Assembly: GCA_934101345.1 (NCBI GenBank)
Contig: CAKOQV010000043.1
Span: 1-7,309 of the forward strand
DNA length: 7,309 nt
Reading direction: 5' to 3'
Origin: an uncultured Bacilli bacterium
GTDB taxonomy: Bacteria; Bacillota_I; Bacilli_A; RF39; UBA660
How positions within the stretch are numbered: the stretch's first letter is position 1; each line of letters starts with the position of its first letter. Made by a program: the position numbers and the translations under genes. The notes beneath the pieces are model-generated. The model was not told where the DNA came from. It worked only from the letters and a program-made list of their open reading frames with translations, and ran no database searches. This document shows, one piece after another, positions 1-6,117 of the stretch.

Positions 1-372
1 AATCTAGAATGGATTAGAATTAATGATAAAGTAGAATTATTAGATACTCCAGGTATATTATGGCCTAAGTTAGATGAAGAAGAAGTAGCATATAACTTAG
101 CCAGTATGACTGCAATTAAAGAAGAAGTATTAGATAGTGAAGATATTGCTATATATATAATAAAAAAAATGCTTAATGACTATCCCGATAGTATTAAAAA
201 TAGATATAGTATTACCAATATCAATGATATAGTAGACATCTTAGATGAAATAGGCAAGAAAATAGGAGCCATTCGTAATAATGAAACAGATTATGATAGG
301 GTATACAAAAGAGTAATAAAAGATCTTCAAGATGGTTACCTAGGTAAAGTTACATTTGATAATATAAATTAA
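1..372 (+). CDS. rbgA: Ribosome biogenesis GTPase RbgA (YlqF), C-terminal part, 5' truncated
   Basis: This is the last 123 codons of a gene that begins upstream of the window; the reading frame is open from base 1. The peptide starts NLEWIRINDKVELLDTPGIL, containing the G3 (Walker B) DTPG motif and the LLDTPGILWPK signature of RbgA/YlqF, followed by AIKEEVLD, which matches the TGAIKD segment of Bacillus RbgA. The remainder corresponds to the small helical C-terminal domain that contacts rRNA. By comparison with the 282-residue Bacillus protein, about residues 160 to the end are present; the N-terminal G4/G5 motifs (the family is circularly permuted) and the P-loop lie outside. In Bacillus, RbgA is a GTPase acting late in 50S subunit assembly. 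The gene ends at TAA 370-372, directly before a hairpin terminator. The internal ATG at 106 is a codon within the gene, not its start. Identification is firm. Confidence 0.93.
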   Translation, partial: NLEWIRINDKVELLDTPGILWPKLDEEEVAYNLASMTAIKEEVLDSEDIAIYIIKKMLNDYPDSIKNRYSITNINDIVDILDEIGKKIGAIRNNETDYDRVYKRVIKDLQDGYLGKVTFDNIN

Positions 373-373
373 A

Positions 374-404
374 AAAAGTATAGAAATAAAAACTCTATAC
401 TTTT
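374..404. terminator. Shared bidirectional hairpin terminator between convergent genes
   Basis: A perfect 11-bp inverted repeat, AAAAGTATAGA (374-384) and TCTATACTTTT (394-404), encloses a 9-nt loop. Read on the minus strand, the stem runs into seven T residues (complement of 371-377), a classic intrinsic terminator for the 403-903 gene. Read on the plus strand, it follows the rbgA stop by one base and runs into TTTTATCTTATTATTTT, a weaker T-rich tail. The stop codon of the minus-strand gene (405-403) lies partly inside the stem, so both genes end on the same structure. Confidence 0.85.
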
Positions 405-903
405 ATCTTATTATTTTATCTAATATACCATAAGATATAATACTCATAATAATACTAGCGAGTATTACACCTAGGAATATAGCAATAGAAGATTTCTTTT
501 TATCTAGTCTTAGAAGTACAGCAAGTCCAGCCCCTGTCCAAGCACCAGTTCCAGGAAGTGGAATGCCAACAAATAGAAGTAGTCCTAAATATCCATACTT
601 TTCAATTTGCGTTTTTTTAGATAATATCTTTTTTTCTAATTTAACAACAATCTTTTCAGTAGTTTTAAATTTTTTAAGCCAATTAAATATCTTGTCTAAG
701 AATATAAGAACAAATGGAATAGGTAAACAATTACCAATTATGCTTATAATATAAGCAGGTATAAAGTCCATTCCTATAATCGAAGCAGCAAGTAATCCTC
801 CTCTTAATTCTAATATTGGTAACATTGAAATAACAAATACAGCAATTTCTTTAGCAATACCACTACCAAATAAATCAATAATCTTTTGTACTATTTCTTG
901 CAC
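403..903 (-). CDS. Small multi-drug export family membrane protein (COG2426 / PF06695)
   Basis: A 166-residue hydrophobic integral membrane protein. Family motifs are visible in order: ELRGG (32-36) after the first hydrophobic segment, GNCLPIPF (57-64), a basic cytosolic-looking linker (about 75-103, KKFKTTEK...KKILSKK), and GIPLPGTGAWTGAG (113-126). A final membrane segment spans about 138-160. The two polar, Pro/Gly-rich patches within hydrophobic stretches resemble the re-entrant loops of the DedA/VTT superfamily, to which this family is often compared. The 'multi-drug export' name is inherited from the family; the real substrate is not known. The start is GTG (903-901), chosen because GAGAGG (918-913) sits 9 nt upstream; ATGs at 909 and 920 are out of frame. 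It has its own near-consensus promoter (928-956) and a terminator overlapping its stop, so it is probably monocistronic. Confidence 0.85.
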   Translation of the reverse strand: MQEIVQKIIDLFGSGIAKEIAVFVISMLPILELRGGLLAASIIGMDFIPAYIISIIGNCLPIPFVLIFLDKIFNWLKKFKTTEKIVVKLEKKILSKKTQIEKYGYLGLLLFVGIPLPGTGAWTGAGLAVLLRLDKKKSSIAIFLGVILASIIMSIISYGILDKIIR

Positions 904-927
904 TTTATCATTCCTCTCATTTTTTTT

Positions 928-956
928 ATTATATCATTAATATTTAAATATGTAAA
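928..956 (-). promoter_or_regulatory. Sigma-A-type promoter of the minus-strand membrane protein gene
   Basis: On the minus strand: -35 TTTACA (956-951), a 17-bp spacer, and -10 TATAAT (933-928), preceded by TGA to give an extended -10 (TGnTATAAT). Transcription would start near 921, leaving a leader of about 18 nt that contains the GAGAGG ribosome binding site. Both boxes and the spacing are close to consensus. Confidence 0.8.
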
Positions 957-1019
957 TCAAATAATTTTTCTATTTTACATTAACAGAAAGTCTTTTGTTT
1001 TTAAAAAACCTAAAATATC

Positions 1020-1048
1020 TTGAAAAAACCATAAATTTATAGTAAACT
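1020..1048 (+). promoter_or_regulatory. Possible promoter of the five-gene operon starting at 1081
   Basis: TTGAAA (1020-1025, five of six matches to TTGACA), a 17-bp spacer, and TAAACT (1043-1048, four of six matches to TATAAT). The predicted start is near 1055, about 26 nt before the ATG. A rival is the extended -10 TGTTATAGA (1049-1057), which has no -35 partner. Upstream, AAAAAACC occurs twice (1003-1010 and 1023-1030); this may be chance in such AT-rich DNA. The choice between the two promoters is not settled by the sequence. Confidence 0.4.
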
Positions 1049-1080
1049 TGTTATAGAGTAATTGAAGGGAGTATTTTATT

Positions 1081-1626
1081 ATGCTAAAAAAAATAGTACA
1101 CAATAAATATTTAATTATAATATTCATACTAATATTTATATTATTAATAGCTACAGGAACTTATGCTTGGCTTACTTGGTCTAGTTCTGATTCCACGAGA
1201 ATGATTTTAACAGTAGGAGAAGCAGCAGATGTTGTATTTGATGAAGGAAATAGCATAAATGCCGTAGATTTATCTCCTGTATTTACACCAAGAGATGGAA
1301 AAAATACAACATTTTCCATCATCAAAAACAAAAATGCATTGAGTACTAACATTGGATATACCATAAGTTTAAATATATCAAGTATATCAGAAGAGTTAAA
1401 AAGTAATAACTTTAAATATGTTCTAACAAAAGATGGAACTGAAGTTACTTCTGGAAACTTTTCTGTTGCAAGTGCTAATAGCACAATTAATATTTACAGT
1501 GATACTTTAAGTGCCAGTAGGGTAGATTATGAATTTATAATCTATATAGATGGTAATGTTGAAAATAATACCAATATGATGAATAAGAAGCTTACAGGGA
1601 CAATTAATGTAACCATTAGTGAGTAA
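1081..1626 (+). CDS. Secreted or membrane-anchored surface protein with TasA/SipW-type signal peptide
   Basis: A 181-residue protein with a basic N-terminus (MLKKIVHNKY), a strongly hydrophobic core at about 11-24 and then ATGTYAWLTW (24-33). The GTYA followed by an aromatic residue resembles the signal sequences of TasA/CalY-type proteins that are cut by SipW-like signal peptidases; cleavage after Ala29 would be expected. The mature part is cysteine-free, rich in Ser, Thr and Asn, and alternates short beta-type segments (for example YTISLNI, YEFIIYIDGN), suggesting a beta-sandwich. No SipW peptidase lies in the window. AAGGGAG (1065-1071) is 9 nt before the ATG and supports this start. It is first in the operon, 67 bp before the next gene. 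A role in an extracellular fibre or surface layer is an analogy from TasA, not shown here; the protein could equally stay membrane-anchored. Confidence 0.65.
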   Translation: MLKKIVHNKYLIIIFILIFILLIATGTYAWLTWSSSDSTRMILTVGEAADVVFDEGNSINAVDLSPVFTPRDGKNTTFSIIKNKNALSTNIGYTISLNISSISEELKSNNFKYVLTKDGTEVTSGNFSVASANSTINIYSDTLSASRVDYEFIIYIDGNVENNTNMMNKKLTGTINVTISE

Positions 1627-1693
1627 GATTATAGCATGATTAATAGAAAAACTAAAATTAAAAAGTAATAAAGAAAGAAAAGAGGTAATAAAA

Positions 1694-2590
1694 ATGAATG
1701 AACAAGAAATGATGATTAACGAAAAAATTAGAAAGAGAGAGAAAGTAGATACAATAATTGCTTATATATTATTAATATTTTTACTTGGTGCAATATTATT
1801 TATTTTATATTTAAAATTTATAAAAAAGGATGACACTACCACTCCAGAAGAACATACTAATAATTATATAACACTAAATGATATTTCTAATAGTCTTAAT
1901 AATAGTACTCTAGCCAATAGATATTCAAATGATAATGTAATCTTTAGTTCTAAAGTAAATGGTACTACATTAGTGATAGATTATAAAAAAGATGATAAAT
2001 TAATTAATTTAAATGTTAATGCCATAGGTACAGAACTAGAGTTTACTATGAATGATGATAACAGACTAGTCGCAGAGGATATCTATAAAGAAGTAGCTAA
2101 TATAATATGTGTATATTATAAAAATACTGAAGACGCCTGCAGAAATACTCTAAGTAAAGTAGATGAAAATAATCCTATTAATGGTATAAGATATGTTACT
2201 TCAGACAATAATATACTTGTATATGTAAATACAACAAAGAGTATAGATATAGAAAATAATGATACTTATACTGCTGTTACTAAAGTAGATTTATCTAAAG
2301 AAAATTATATATTAAAATTAGATACTGAAGTGATAGATAATATAAAAATAGAAAAAAATGATACATCAATTTTCTTCACAGGAAATATAACTACCACTAG
2401 TGAAAATAAAAATATGTCCGTTACAGTAACTCTATATGGAGATAATGATACTAAGTTAACTGAAGAAAAGTATGAGTTTAATGATACTAATAAATTAGAA
2501 GAAAATAAAGAATTTAAAGTAGAATTTGCTTTAAATGATACTTTAACTTTAGACAGTATTAAAACATATAGCATAAGTATAGAAAAATAA
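1694..2590 (+). CDS. Single-pass membrane protein with large extracellular domain, function unknown
   Basis: I do not recognise a characterised homologue. The 298-residue protein has a short charged cytoplasmic N-terminus (1-18), one membrane helix (about 20-41, IIAYILLIFLLGAILFILYL) ending in positively charged KFIKK, and an extracellular Asn/Asp/Thr-rich region to the end. The only two cysteines, C139 and C149, sit nine residues apart outside the membrane and could form a disulfide. The last part (about 224-283: FFTGNITTTSE..., MSVTVTLYGDND, then KLEENKEFKVEF) follows the pattern of FxLYD-type beta-sandwich domains found in Firmicutes surface proteins; this is a pattern-based inference. AGAGG (1681-1685) lies 8 nt before the ATG. 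It is the second gene of the operon, 21 bp before deoD, next to another surface protein, so the two may act together at the envelope. Confidence 0.6.
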   Translation: MNEQEMMINEKIRKREKVDTIIAYILLIFLLGAILFILYLKFIKKDDTTTPEEHTNNYITLNDISNSLNNSTLANRYSNDNVIFSSKVNGTTLVIDYKKDDKLINLNVNAIGTELEFTMNDDNRLVAEDIYKEVANIICVYYKNTEDACRNTLSKVDENNPINGIRYVTSDNNILVYVNTTKSIDIENNDTYTAVTKVDLSKENYILKLDTEVIDNIKIEKNDTSIFFTGNITTTSENKNMSVTVTLYGDNDTKLTEEKYEFNDTNKLEENKEFKVEFALNDTLTLDSIKTYSISIEK

Positions 2591-2599
2591 TAGAAAAAT

Positions 2600-2606
2600 A
2601 AGGTGA
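2600..2606 (+). promoter_or_regulatory. Ribosome binding site that fixes the deoD start
   Basis: AAGGTGA ends 5 nt before ATG 2612. A GTG at 2603, in the same frame, lies inside this site and so is unlikely to be the start. Starting at ATG 2612 gives MSVHI, the same N-terminus as Bacillus DeoD, with the active-site His at position 4. Confidence 0.8.
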
Positions 2607-2611
2607 CTAAT

Positions 2612-3316
2612 ATGAGTGTACATATTGAAAGTAATAAAGACGATATAGCGGAAACTGTATTAATGCCTGGTGATCCCAAAAGATGTGAATATATAGCTAG
2701 AAAGTTCTTAGCAAATGCAAAGCTTATTAACAATGTTAGAGGAATGACTGGCTACACAGGATATTATAAAAGTAAAAAAATAACAGTGTTTCCATCAGGA
2801 ATGGGTAATCCTAGTATGGGAATATACTCTTATGAATTGTTTAAAGACTATGATGTAAATAATATAATTAGAATTGGAACCATGGGAGCATATACTAATT
2901 TAAATTTAAAAGACATAATATTAGTAACAAGCTCAGTTACTAATTCTAATTATGGTAAATTTTTATGTAATTATCCAAACATTAATATTAATGGCAGCAT
3001 TGAATTAAATAATGCCATAGAGGAGACTGCGACTAAAATGAATATAAAAATTAACAAGGGAAATATATACTCATCAGATGTCTTTTATGAGCAGAATAAT
3101 GATTTCAAAGATAAGGTAAGTAAATACTCAGTACTAGGAGTAGAAATGGAATCATTTGCTTTATTTACTAATGCCAAATTACTTAGTAAAAGAGCTAGTA
3201 CCATTTTAATGGTAAGTGACAGCTTTTTATCAAGTGATAAGTTATCTAGTCTAGAAAGAGAACAAGGTCTTGATAATTTAATAACTTTAGCTTTAGAAAC
3301 CTGTTTAAAAATATAA
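2612..3316 (+). CDS. deoD: Purine nucleoside phosphorylase, DeoD type
   Basis: A 234-residue cytosolic enzyme of the hexameric PNP family, catalysing phosphate-dependent cleavage of purine (deoxy)nucleosides to base and (deoxy)ribose-1-phosphate in purine salvage. The length matches Bacillus DeoD (233). Key residues by alignment with E. coli DeoD: His4 (reaches the neighbouring subunit), LMPGDPKR with Gly20 and Arg24, Arg43 (NNVRG), Arg87 in RIGTMGA, VEMES with Glu178/Met179/Glu180, Asp203 in VSDS (acid that protonates the purine N7), and Arg216 (LERE). Residue 90 is Thr where E. coli and Bacillus have Ser (GSCGA), and the next Cys is Met; Thr could still contact phosphate. All catalytic positions are kept, so it should be active. 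It is the third gene of the operon, 33 bp before ymfF; no functional link to the surface genes or peptidases is evident. Confidence 0.93.
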   Translation: MSVHIESNKDDIAETVLMPGDPKRCEYIARKFLANAKLINNVRGMTGYTGYYKSKKITVFPSGMGNPSMGIYSYELFKDYDVNNIIRIGTMGAYTNLNLKDIILVTSSVTNSNYGKFLCNYPNININGSIELNNAIEETATKMNIKINKGNIYSSDVFYEQNNDFKDKVSKYSVLGVEMESFALFTNAKLLSKRASTILMVSDSFLSSDKLSSLEREQGLDNLITLALETCLKI

Positions 3317-3349
3317 AACTAGGATATAATATAGGGGGAGAGGTGAATT

Positions 3350-4618
3350 ATGAATATTGAATCACATAATATGGGAGCATATAACCTACATTTTATTAAA
3401 ACAAATAAATTTAAAACAATATCAGTAGATGTTAACTTTTATCGTGCGATAAAAGAAGATGAAATCACTAAAAGAAACCTATTAAAGATGATATTACTAG
3501 ATTCCAATAATAATTATAAAACCGAAAGAGAACTAATCATAGAAAGTGAAAGACTATATGATATAAAAATATCTTCCGGTATATCTAGAATAGGTAAATT
3601 TAGTGATTTATCATTTCAAACCAAATTTTTAAATGAAAAGTATACCGAAGCAGATATGAATAAAGAATCAATTATCTTTTTCCTAAGTCTAATATTTGAT
3701 CCTTATGTAAAAGAAGGTAGATTTATTAATATCGATAAACAAAAGAATAGACTATATCAAGAAATAAATAGCCTTAAAGATAATAAAATTAAATATTCTA
3801 TGTTGAAATTAATGGAAAAAATAAAAGATAAACCATATTCATATAACCCTTATGGTCAAAAAGAAGATTTAGATGATATAACAGGTAAAGAATTATATGA
3901 CTATTATAAGAAAGTAATAAGTGAAGATCAAATAGACATCTTTGTATTAGGAGACTTCTCCTCTAATGAGATGAAGGAAATATTTAAAGAATATTTTAAA
4001 GTAAATACTTTTAAAAAAGAAAATAAAAATCTTATAATTCCAGAACTAGTTCCAAGAAAGAGAATAGTAAAATATCACGAGTATGACAAAGTTAGTCAGT
4101 CCCAATTAGTACTACTATGTAGTTTAAATAATTTAACTGATTTTGAAAGAAAATATACTATAAAATTATATAGTGAAATACTCGGAGGGTCTTCTAGTTC
4201 AGTACTCTTTAGTAGAGTTCGTGAAGATAAAGGCTACTGCTACTACATAAATTCAGGTGTAAAGGCTTATGATAATATTCTTTTAATTAATTCCGGAGTA
4301 GAAAAGAAAAATATTGAACCTGCTATTAAATTAATTAGAAGATGTTTAAAAGATATAAATAATGGTAAAGTATCAGATGAATTAATAGAGTCATCTAGAA
4401 ATACTATTTTATCCTCAATTAAAGCATCATCAGATACTCCGATGGGTATAATAAACACAGCATTATCTAGAGTACTTGTAGGTTCAGATGATATGGAAGA
4501 AAGAATAAATAATTTTAGTAAAATTACTAAAGAAGACATAATAAAAGTAAGTAAGAAAGTTAGTCTTCATACCATTCTTACTCTAGAAGATAAGGAGGAA
4601 GAACATGAAGAAGATTAG
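3350..4618 (+). CDS. ymfF: M16-family peptidase-like protein YmfF (lacks zinc motif)
   Basis: A 422-residue protein with the two-lobed M16B fold expected from length and pattern. The region where M16 proteases carry HxxEH (here about 44-60, LLKMILLDSNNNYKTE) has neither histidine, so this subunit cannot bind the catalytic zinc. The C-terminal lobe keeps the family motif LFSRVREDKGYCY (286-298), with Arg291 and Tyr298 matching the conserved R/Y pair that positions substrate in M16B enzymes. This division of motifs is typical of the non-catalytic partner. Databases name the family 'EF-P 5-aminopentanol modification-associated', reflecting linkage with ymfI in Bacillus; no ymfI is present here. 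The ribosome binding site is purine-rich (GGGGGAGAGGTGA, 3334-3346), 3 nt from the ATG at its end or 6 nt from AGAGG. The end overlaps ymfH by 14 bp, implying translational coupling and an equimolar complex. Confidence 0.85.
   Translation: MNIESHNMGAYNLHFIKTNKFKTISVDVNFYRAIKEDEITKRNLLKMILLDSNNNYKTERELIIESERLYDIKISSGISRIGKFSDLSFQTKFLNEKYTEADMNKESIIFFLSLIFDPYVKEGRFINIDKQKNRLYQEINSLKDNKIKYSMLKLMEKIKDKPYSYNPYGQKEDLDDITGKELYDYYKKVISEDQIDIFVLGDFSSNEMKEIFKEYFKVNTFKKENKNLIIPELVPRKRIVKYHEYDKVSQSQLVLLCSLNNLTDFERKYTIKLYSEILGGSSSSVLFSRVREDKGYCYYINSGVKAYDNILLINSGVEKKNIEPAIKLIRRCLKDINNGKVSDELIESSRNTILSSIKASSDTPMGIINTALSRVLVGSDDMEERINNFSKITKEDIIKVSKKVSLHTILTLEDKEEEHEED
4592..4598 (+). promoter_or_regulatory. 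Strong ribosome binding site for ymfH inside ymfF
   Basis: AAGGAGG, a perfect Shine-Dalgarno core, lies within the final codons of ymfF and 6 nt before ATG 4605. It fixes the ymfH start and explains the Lys/Glu-rich tail of YmfF (EDKEEEHEED), whose codons double as the ribosome binding site. Confidence 0.85.
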
Positions 4619-5876
4619 AATTAAAGGCGTAGAAGAAGATATCTTTTATGAAAAATTAGATAACGGACTAGAAGTATACTTATATACAAAAGATACAGTT
4701 CATTCTAATTATGTTACTTTTACTACTAAATATGGTTCAGTATATAACGAGTTTGTACCAATAAATAGTGATAAAATGACCATTTTTCCTAAAGGAATAG
4801 CCCATTTTTTAGAACATAAAGTATTTGCCCAGAAAGAAGATCCACAACCAATGGAATTCTTTGCTAGAAGTGGAGCAGTCTGTAACGCCTATACAACATT
4901 TAAAAATACAACATATTTGTTCTATGCTACCGAGTCATTAAAAGAAAATATAGAATATTTACTAAATTATGTTCAAAATATCTATCTAACTGATGAATCA
5001 ATAGAAAATGAAAAAGATATAATATCCGAAGAAATTCATATGTATGATGATAGACCAATGAGTATTCTTGAAGAAAAAATAAGAAAGAATACTCTAAAAA
5101 CTAATCCATATAAAGATAGTATTATTGGTACTACCAAAGATATAAGAAGTATAACAAAAGAAGATTTAGAGACTTGCTATCATACTTTTTATCATCCTTC
5201 CAATATGTTTATGGTTATTACAGGTAATTTTGATCCAGAAGAAATAATGAATGCTATTAAAGAAAATCAAAGAAAGAAAGAATTTTCTAGAGAAGGTATT
5301 ATCAAGATAAAAGAATTTACTGAAGAAGATAATGTAGTCAAAGAAAAAGAAATAGTTAAGGTAGAAACTAATATACCTAAAATAGCTTATACTATAAAAT
5401 TACCAGTAAAAGATATTAAGCTTACCAGAAGAAAATTACATTTATATTTATATATCTTATTTACTATTCTTTTTGATGAAACATCAGAGTTTGATGAGAC
5501 ATTAAAGAAAGATGATATTATTAATAATACTACTTATGTTAATTTAATTAACTGTGATACCCATATTTTAATATCACTTATGAATGAAACTAATAAGTAT
5601 GATGACTACATTAACAAAATAAAAGATAAATTAAATAATATAGAGATAAATGAAGAAGACTTTAATAGAAAGAAAAAAGTACTTATAAGTAATGAAGTAT
5701 TTGCTTATGAAAATGCTGAAGCAGTAGGAGATATCATTATTGATAATATTATTTATAATAAACATTTAGAGGATAATCCTATTGAGATAATTGATAGTTT
5801 AAATATGAAAGAATTTTTAGAATTAATAAAGAAAATAGATATAAATAACACTTCATTAGTTATACTAAAAAAATAA
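4605..5876 (+). CDS. ymfH: M16-family zinc metallopeptidase YmfH (catalytic subunit)
   Basis: A 423-residue M16B peptidase. It carries the inverted zinc motif HFLEH (His67, Glu70, His71) and, 72 residues further on, EEIHMYDDRP (142-151), in which Glu143 is the likely third zinc ligand by comparison with pitrilysin. Downstream family features include the FFARSGAVCNAYTTF segment (85-99) and TNPYKDSIIGTTKDI (about 165-179). The C-terminal lobe (about 250-423) has no clear R/Y substrate motif, complementing YmfF, which has it. The likely active form is therefore a YmfF-YmfH heterodimer, as known for other two-gene M16B proteases. No signal peptide is seen, so it is probably cytosolic. The physiological substrate is unknown; the family name links it to EF-P modification in Bacillus. 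It is the last gene of the operon, with a terminator starting 7 bp after its stop. Confidence 0.9.
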   Translation: MKKIRIKGVEEDIFYEKLDNGLEVYLYTKDTVHSNYVTFTTKYGSVYNEFVPINSDKMTIFPKGIAHFLEHKVFAQKEDPQPMEFFARSGAVCNAYTTFKNTTYLFYATESLKENIEYLLNYVQNIYLTDESIENEKDIISEEIHMYDDRPMSILEEKIRKNTLKTNPYKDSIIGTTKDIRSITKEDLETCYHTFYHPSNMFMVITGNFDPEEIMNAIKENQRKKEFSREGIIKIKEFTEEDNVVKEKEIVKVETNIPKIAYTIKLPVKDIKLTRRKLHLYLYILFTILFDETSEFDETLKKDDIINNTTYVNLINCDTHILISLMNETNKYDDYINKIKDKLNNIEINEEDFNRKKKVLISNEVFAYENAEAVGDIIIDNIIYNKHLEDNPIEIIDSLNMKEFLELIKKIDINNTSLVILKK

Positions 5877-5882
5877 TATATT

Positions 5883-5916
5883 CACTCTAAGCTTATAATC
5901 TTAGAGTGCTATTTTT
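5883..5916 (+). terminator. Intrinsic terminator of the 1081-5876 operon
   Basis: CACTCTAAG (5883-5891) and CTTAGAGTG (5900-5908) form a perfect 9-bp stem with an 8-nt loop, followed by CTATTTTTAG with five T residues (5912-5916). It lies 6 bases after the ymfH stop. The T tract is also the left arm of the next hairpin (5911-5934). Confidence 0.85.
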
Positions 5917-5934
5917 AGCCTAAGGTCTAAAAAT
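5911..5934. repeat. Hairpin with loop CCTAAGGT (copy 1 of a shared-loop element)
   Basis: ATTTTTAG (5911-5918) and CTAAAAAT (5927-5934) pair perfectly over 8 bp around the 8-nt loop CCTAAGGT. The core TAGCCTAAGGTC (5916-5927) is the exact reverse complement of 7274-7285 after ftsW, where it again forms loop plus stem closure. It overlaps the T tract of the operon terminator and codes for nothing. It could be read as a second terminator on the minus strand, but no gene points into it from that side. Confidence 0.6.
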
Positions 5935-5974
5935 AATTCATTTTATTGTATCATATATAAGCAAAAGAATATAT

Positions 5975-5998
5975 ACTTAGTATCATTTATTACTAAGT
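5975..5998. repeat. Inverted repeat of unknown role upstream of ftsW
   Basis: ACTTAGTA (5975-5982) and TACTAAGT (5991-5998) form an 8-bp perfect stem with an 8-nt loop (TCATTTAT). There is no T tract after it on either strand, so it is not a convincing terminator. It lies about 70 bp upstream of the ftsW -35 box, where an operator would be possible. GTATCAT occurs at 5948-5954 and again at 5980-5986, overlapping the hairpin. The remaining DNA from 5999 to 6068 is A-rich, and I see nothing else in it. Confidence 0.4.
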
Positions 5999-6068
5999 CT
6001 AAACTAAAAAATATCAATAATAAATATAGTTAAAAATAGATAAAATATGTAAACTAATAAAAAATAGA

Positions 6069-6097
6069 TTTAAAAAAAGATAAAAATATGCTATTAT
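6069..6097 (+). promoter_or_regulatory. Probable promoter of ftsW
   Basis: TTTAAA (6069-6074, four of six -35 matches), a 17-bp spacer, and TATTAT (6092-6097, five of six -10 matches) preceded by TGC, giving an extended -10. Transcription would start near 6104, so the AAGGA ribosome binding site (6104-6108) would sit at the very 5' end of the mRNA. A perfect TATAAT directly downstream (6098-6103) lacks a suitably placed -35 and would leave almost no leader. Confidence 0.55.
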
Positions 6098-6117
6098 TAT
6101 AATAAGGATGGGATGAT

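Noticed and set aside
336..347. Perfect 12-nt palindrome TTACCTAGGTAA inside rbgA
   Set aside because: It lies in conserved coding sequence (GYLGK) and has no second copy; best explained as chance.
1161..1484. Antisense open frames opposite the operon genes (here, at 2305-2733, 4267-4539 and 7007-7267) and one opposite the 403-903 gene (563-754)
   Set aside because: Each lies wholly or mostly inside a better-supported gene, and I recognised no protein family in their translations.
1636..1668. Tiny ORF of 10 codons (MINRKTKIKK) between the two surface-protein genes
   Set aside because: It has no ribosome binding site, and its Lys-rich content is what AT-rich spacer would give by chance.
2603..2605. 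GTG as an alternative start of deoD, three codons upstream
   Set aside because: It sits inside the AAGGTGA ribosome binding site; ATG 2612 gives the conserved MSVHI N-terminus.
3325..3330. TATAAT just upstream of ymfF as an internal promoter
   Set aside because: No acceptable -35 box occurs 16-18 bp upstream and there is no extended -10; such hexamers are common in this AT-rich DNA.
5911..5934. CRISPR or riboswitch explanation for the shared-loop hairpins
   Set aside because: There is no regular repeat-spacer pattern, the stems vary, and no known riboswitch consensus was recognised; both copies lie after gene ends rather than in leaders.
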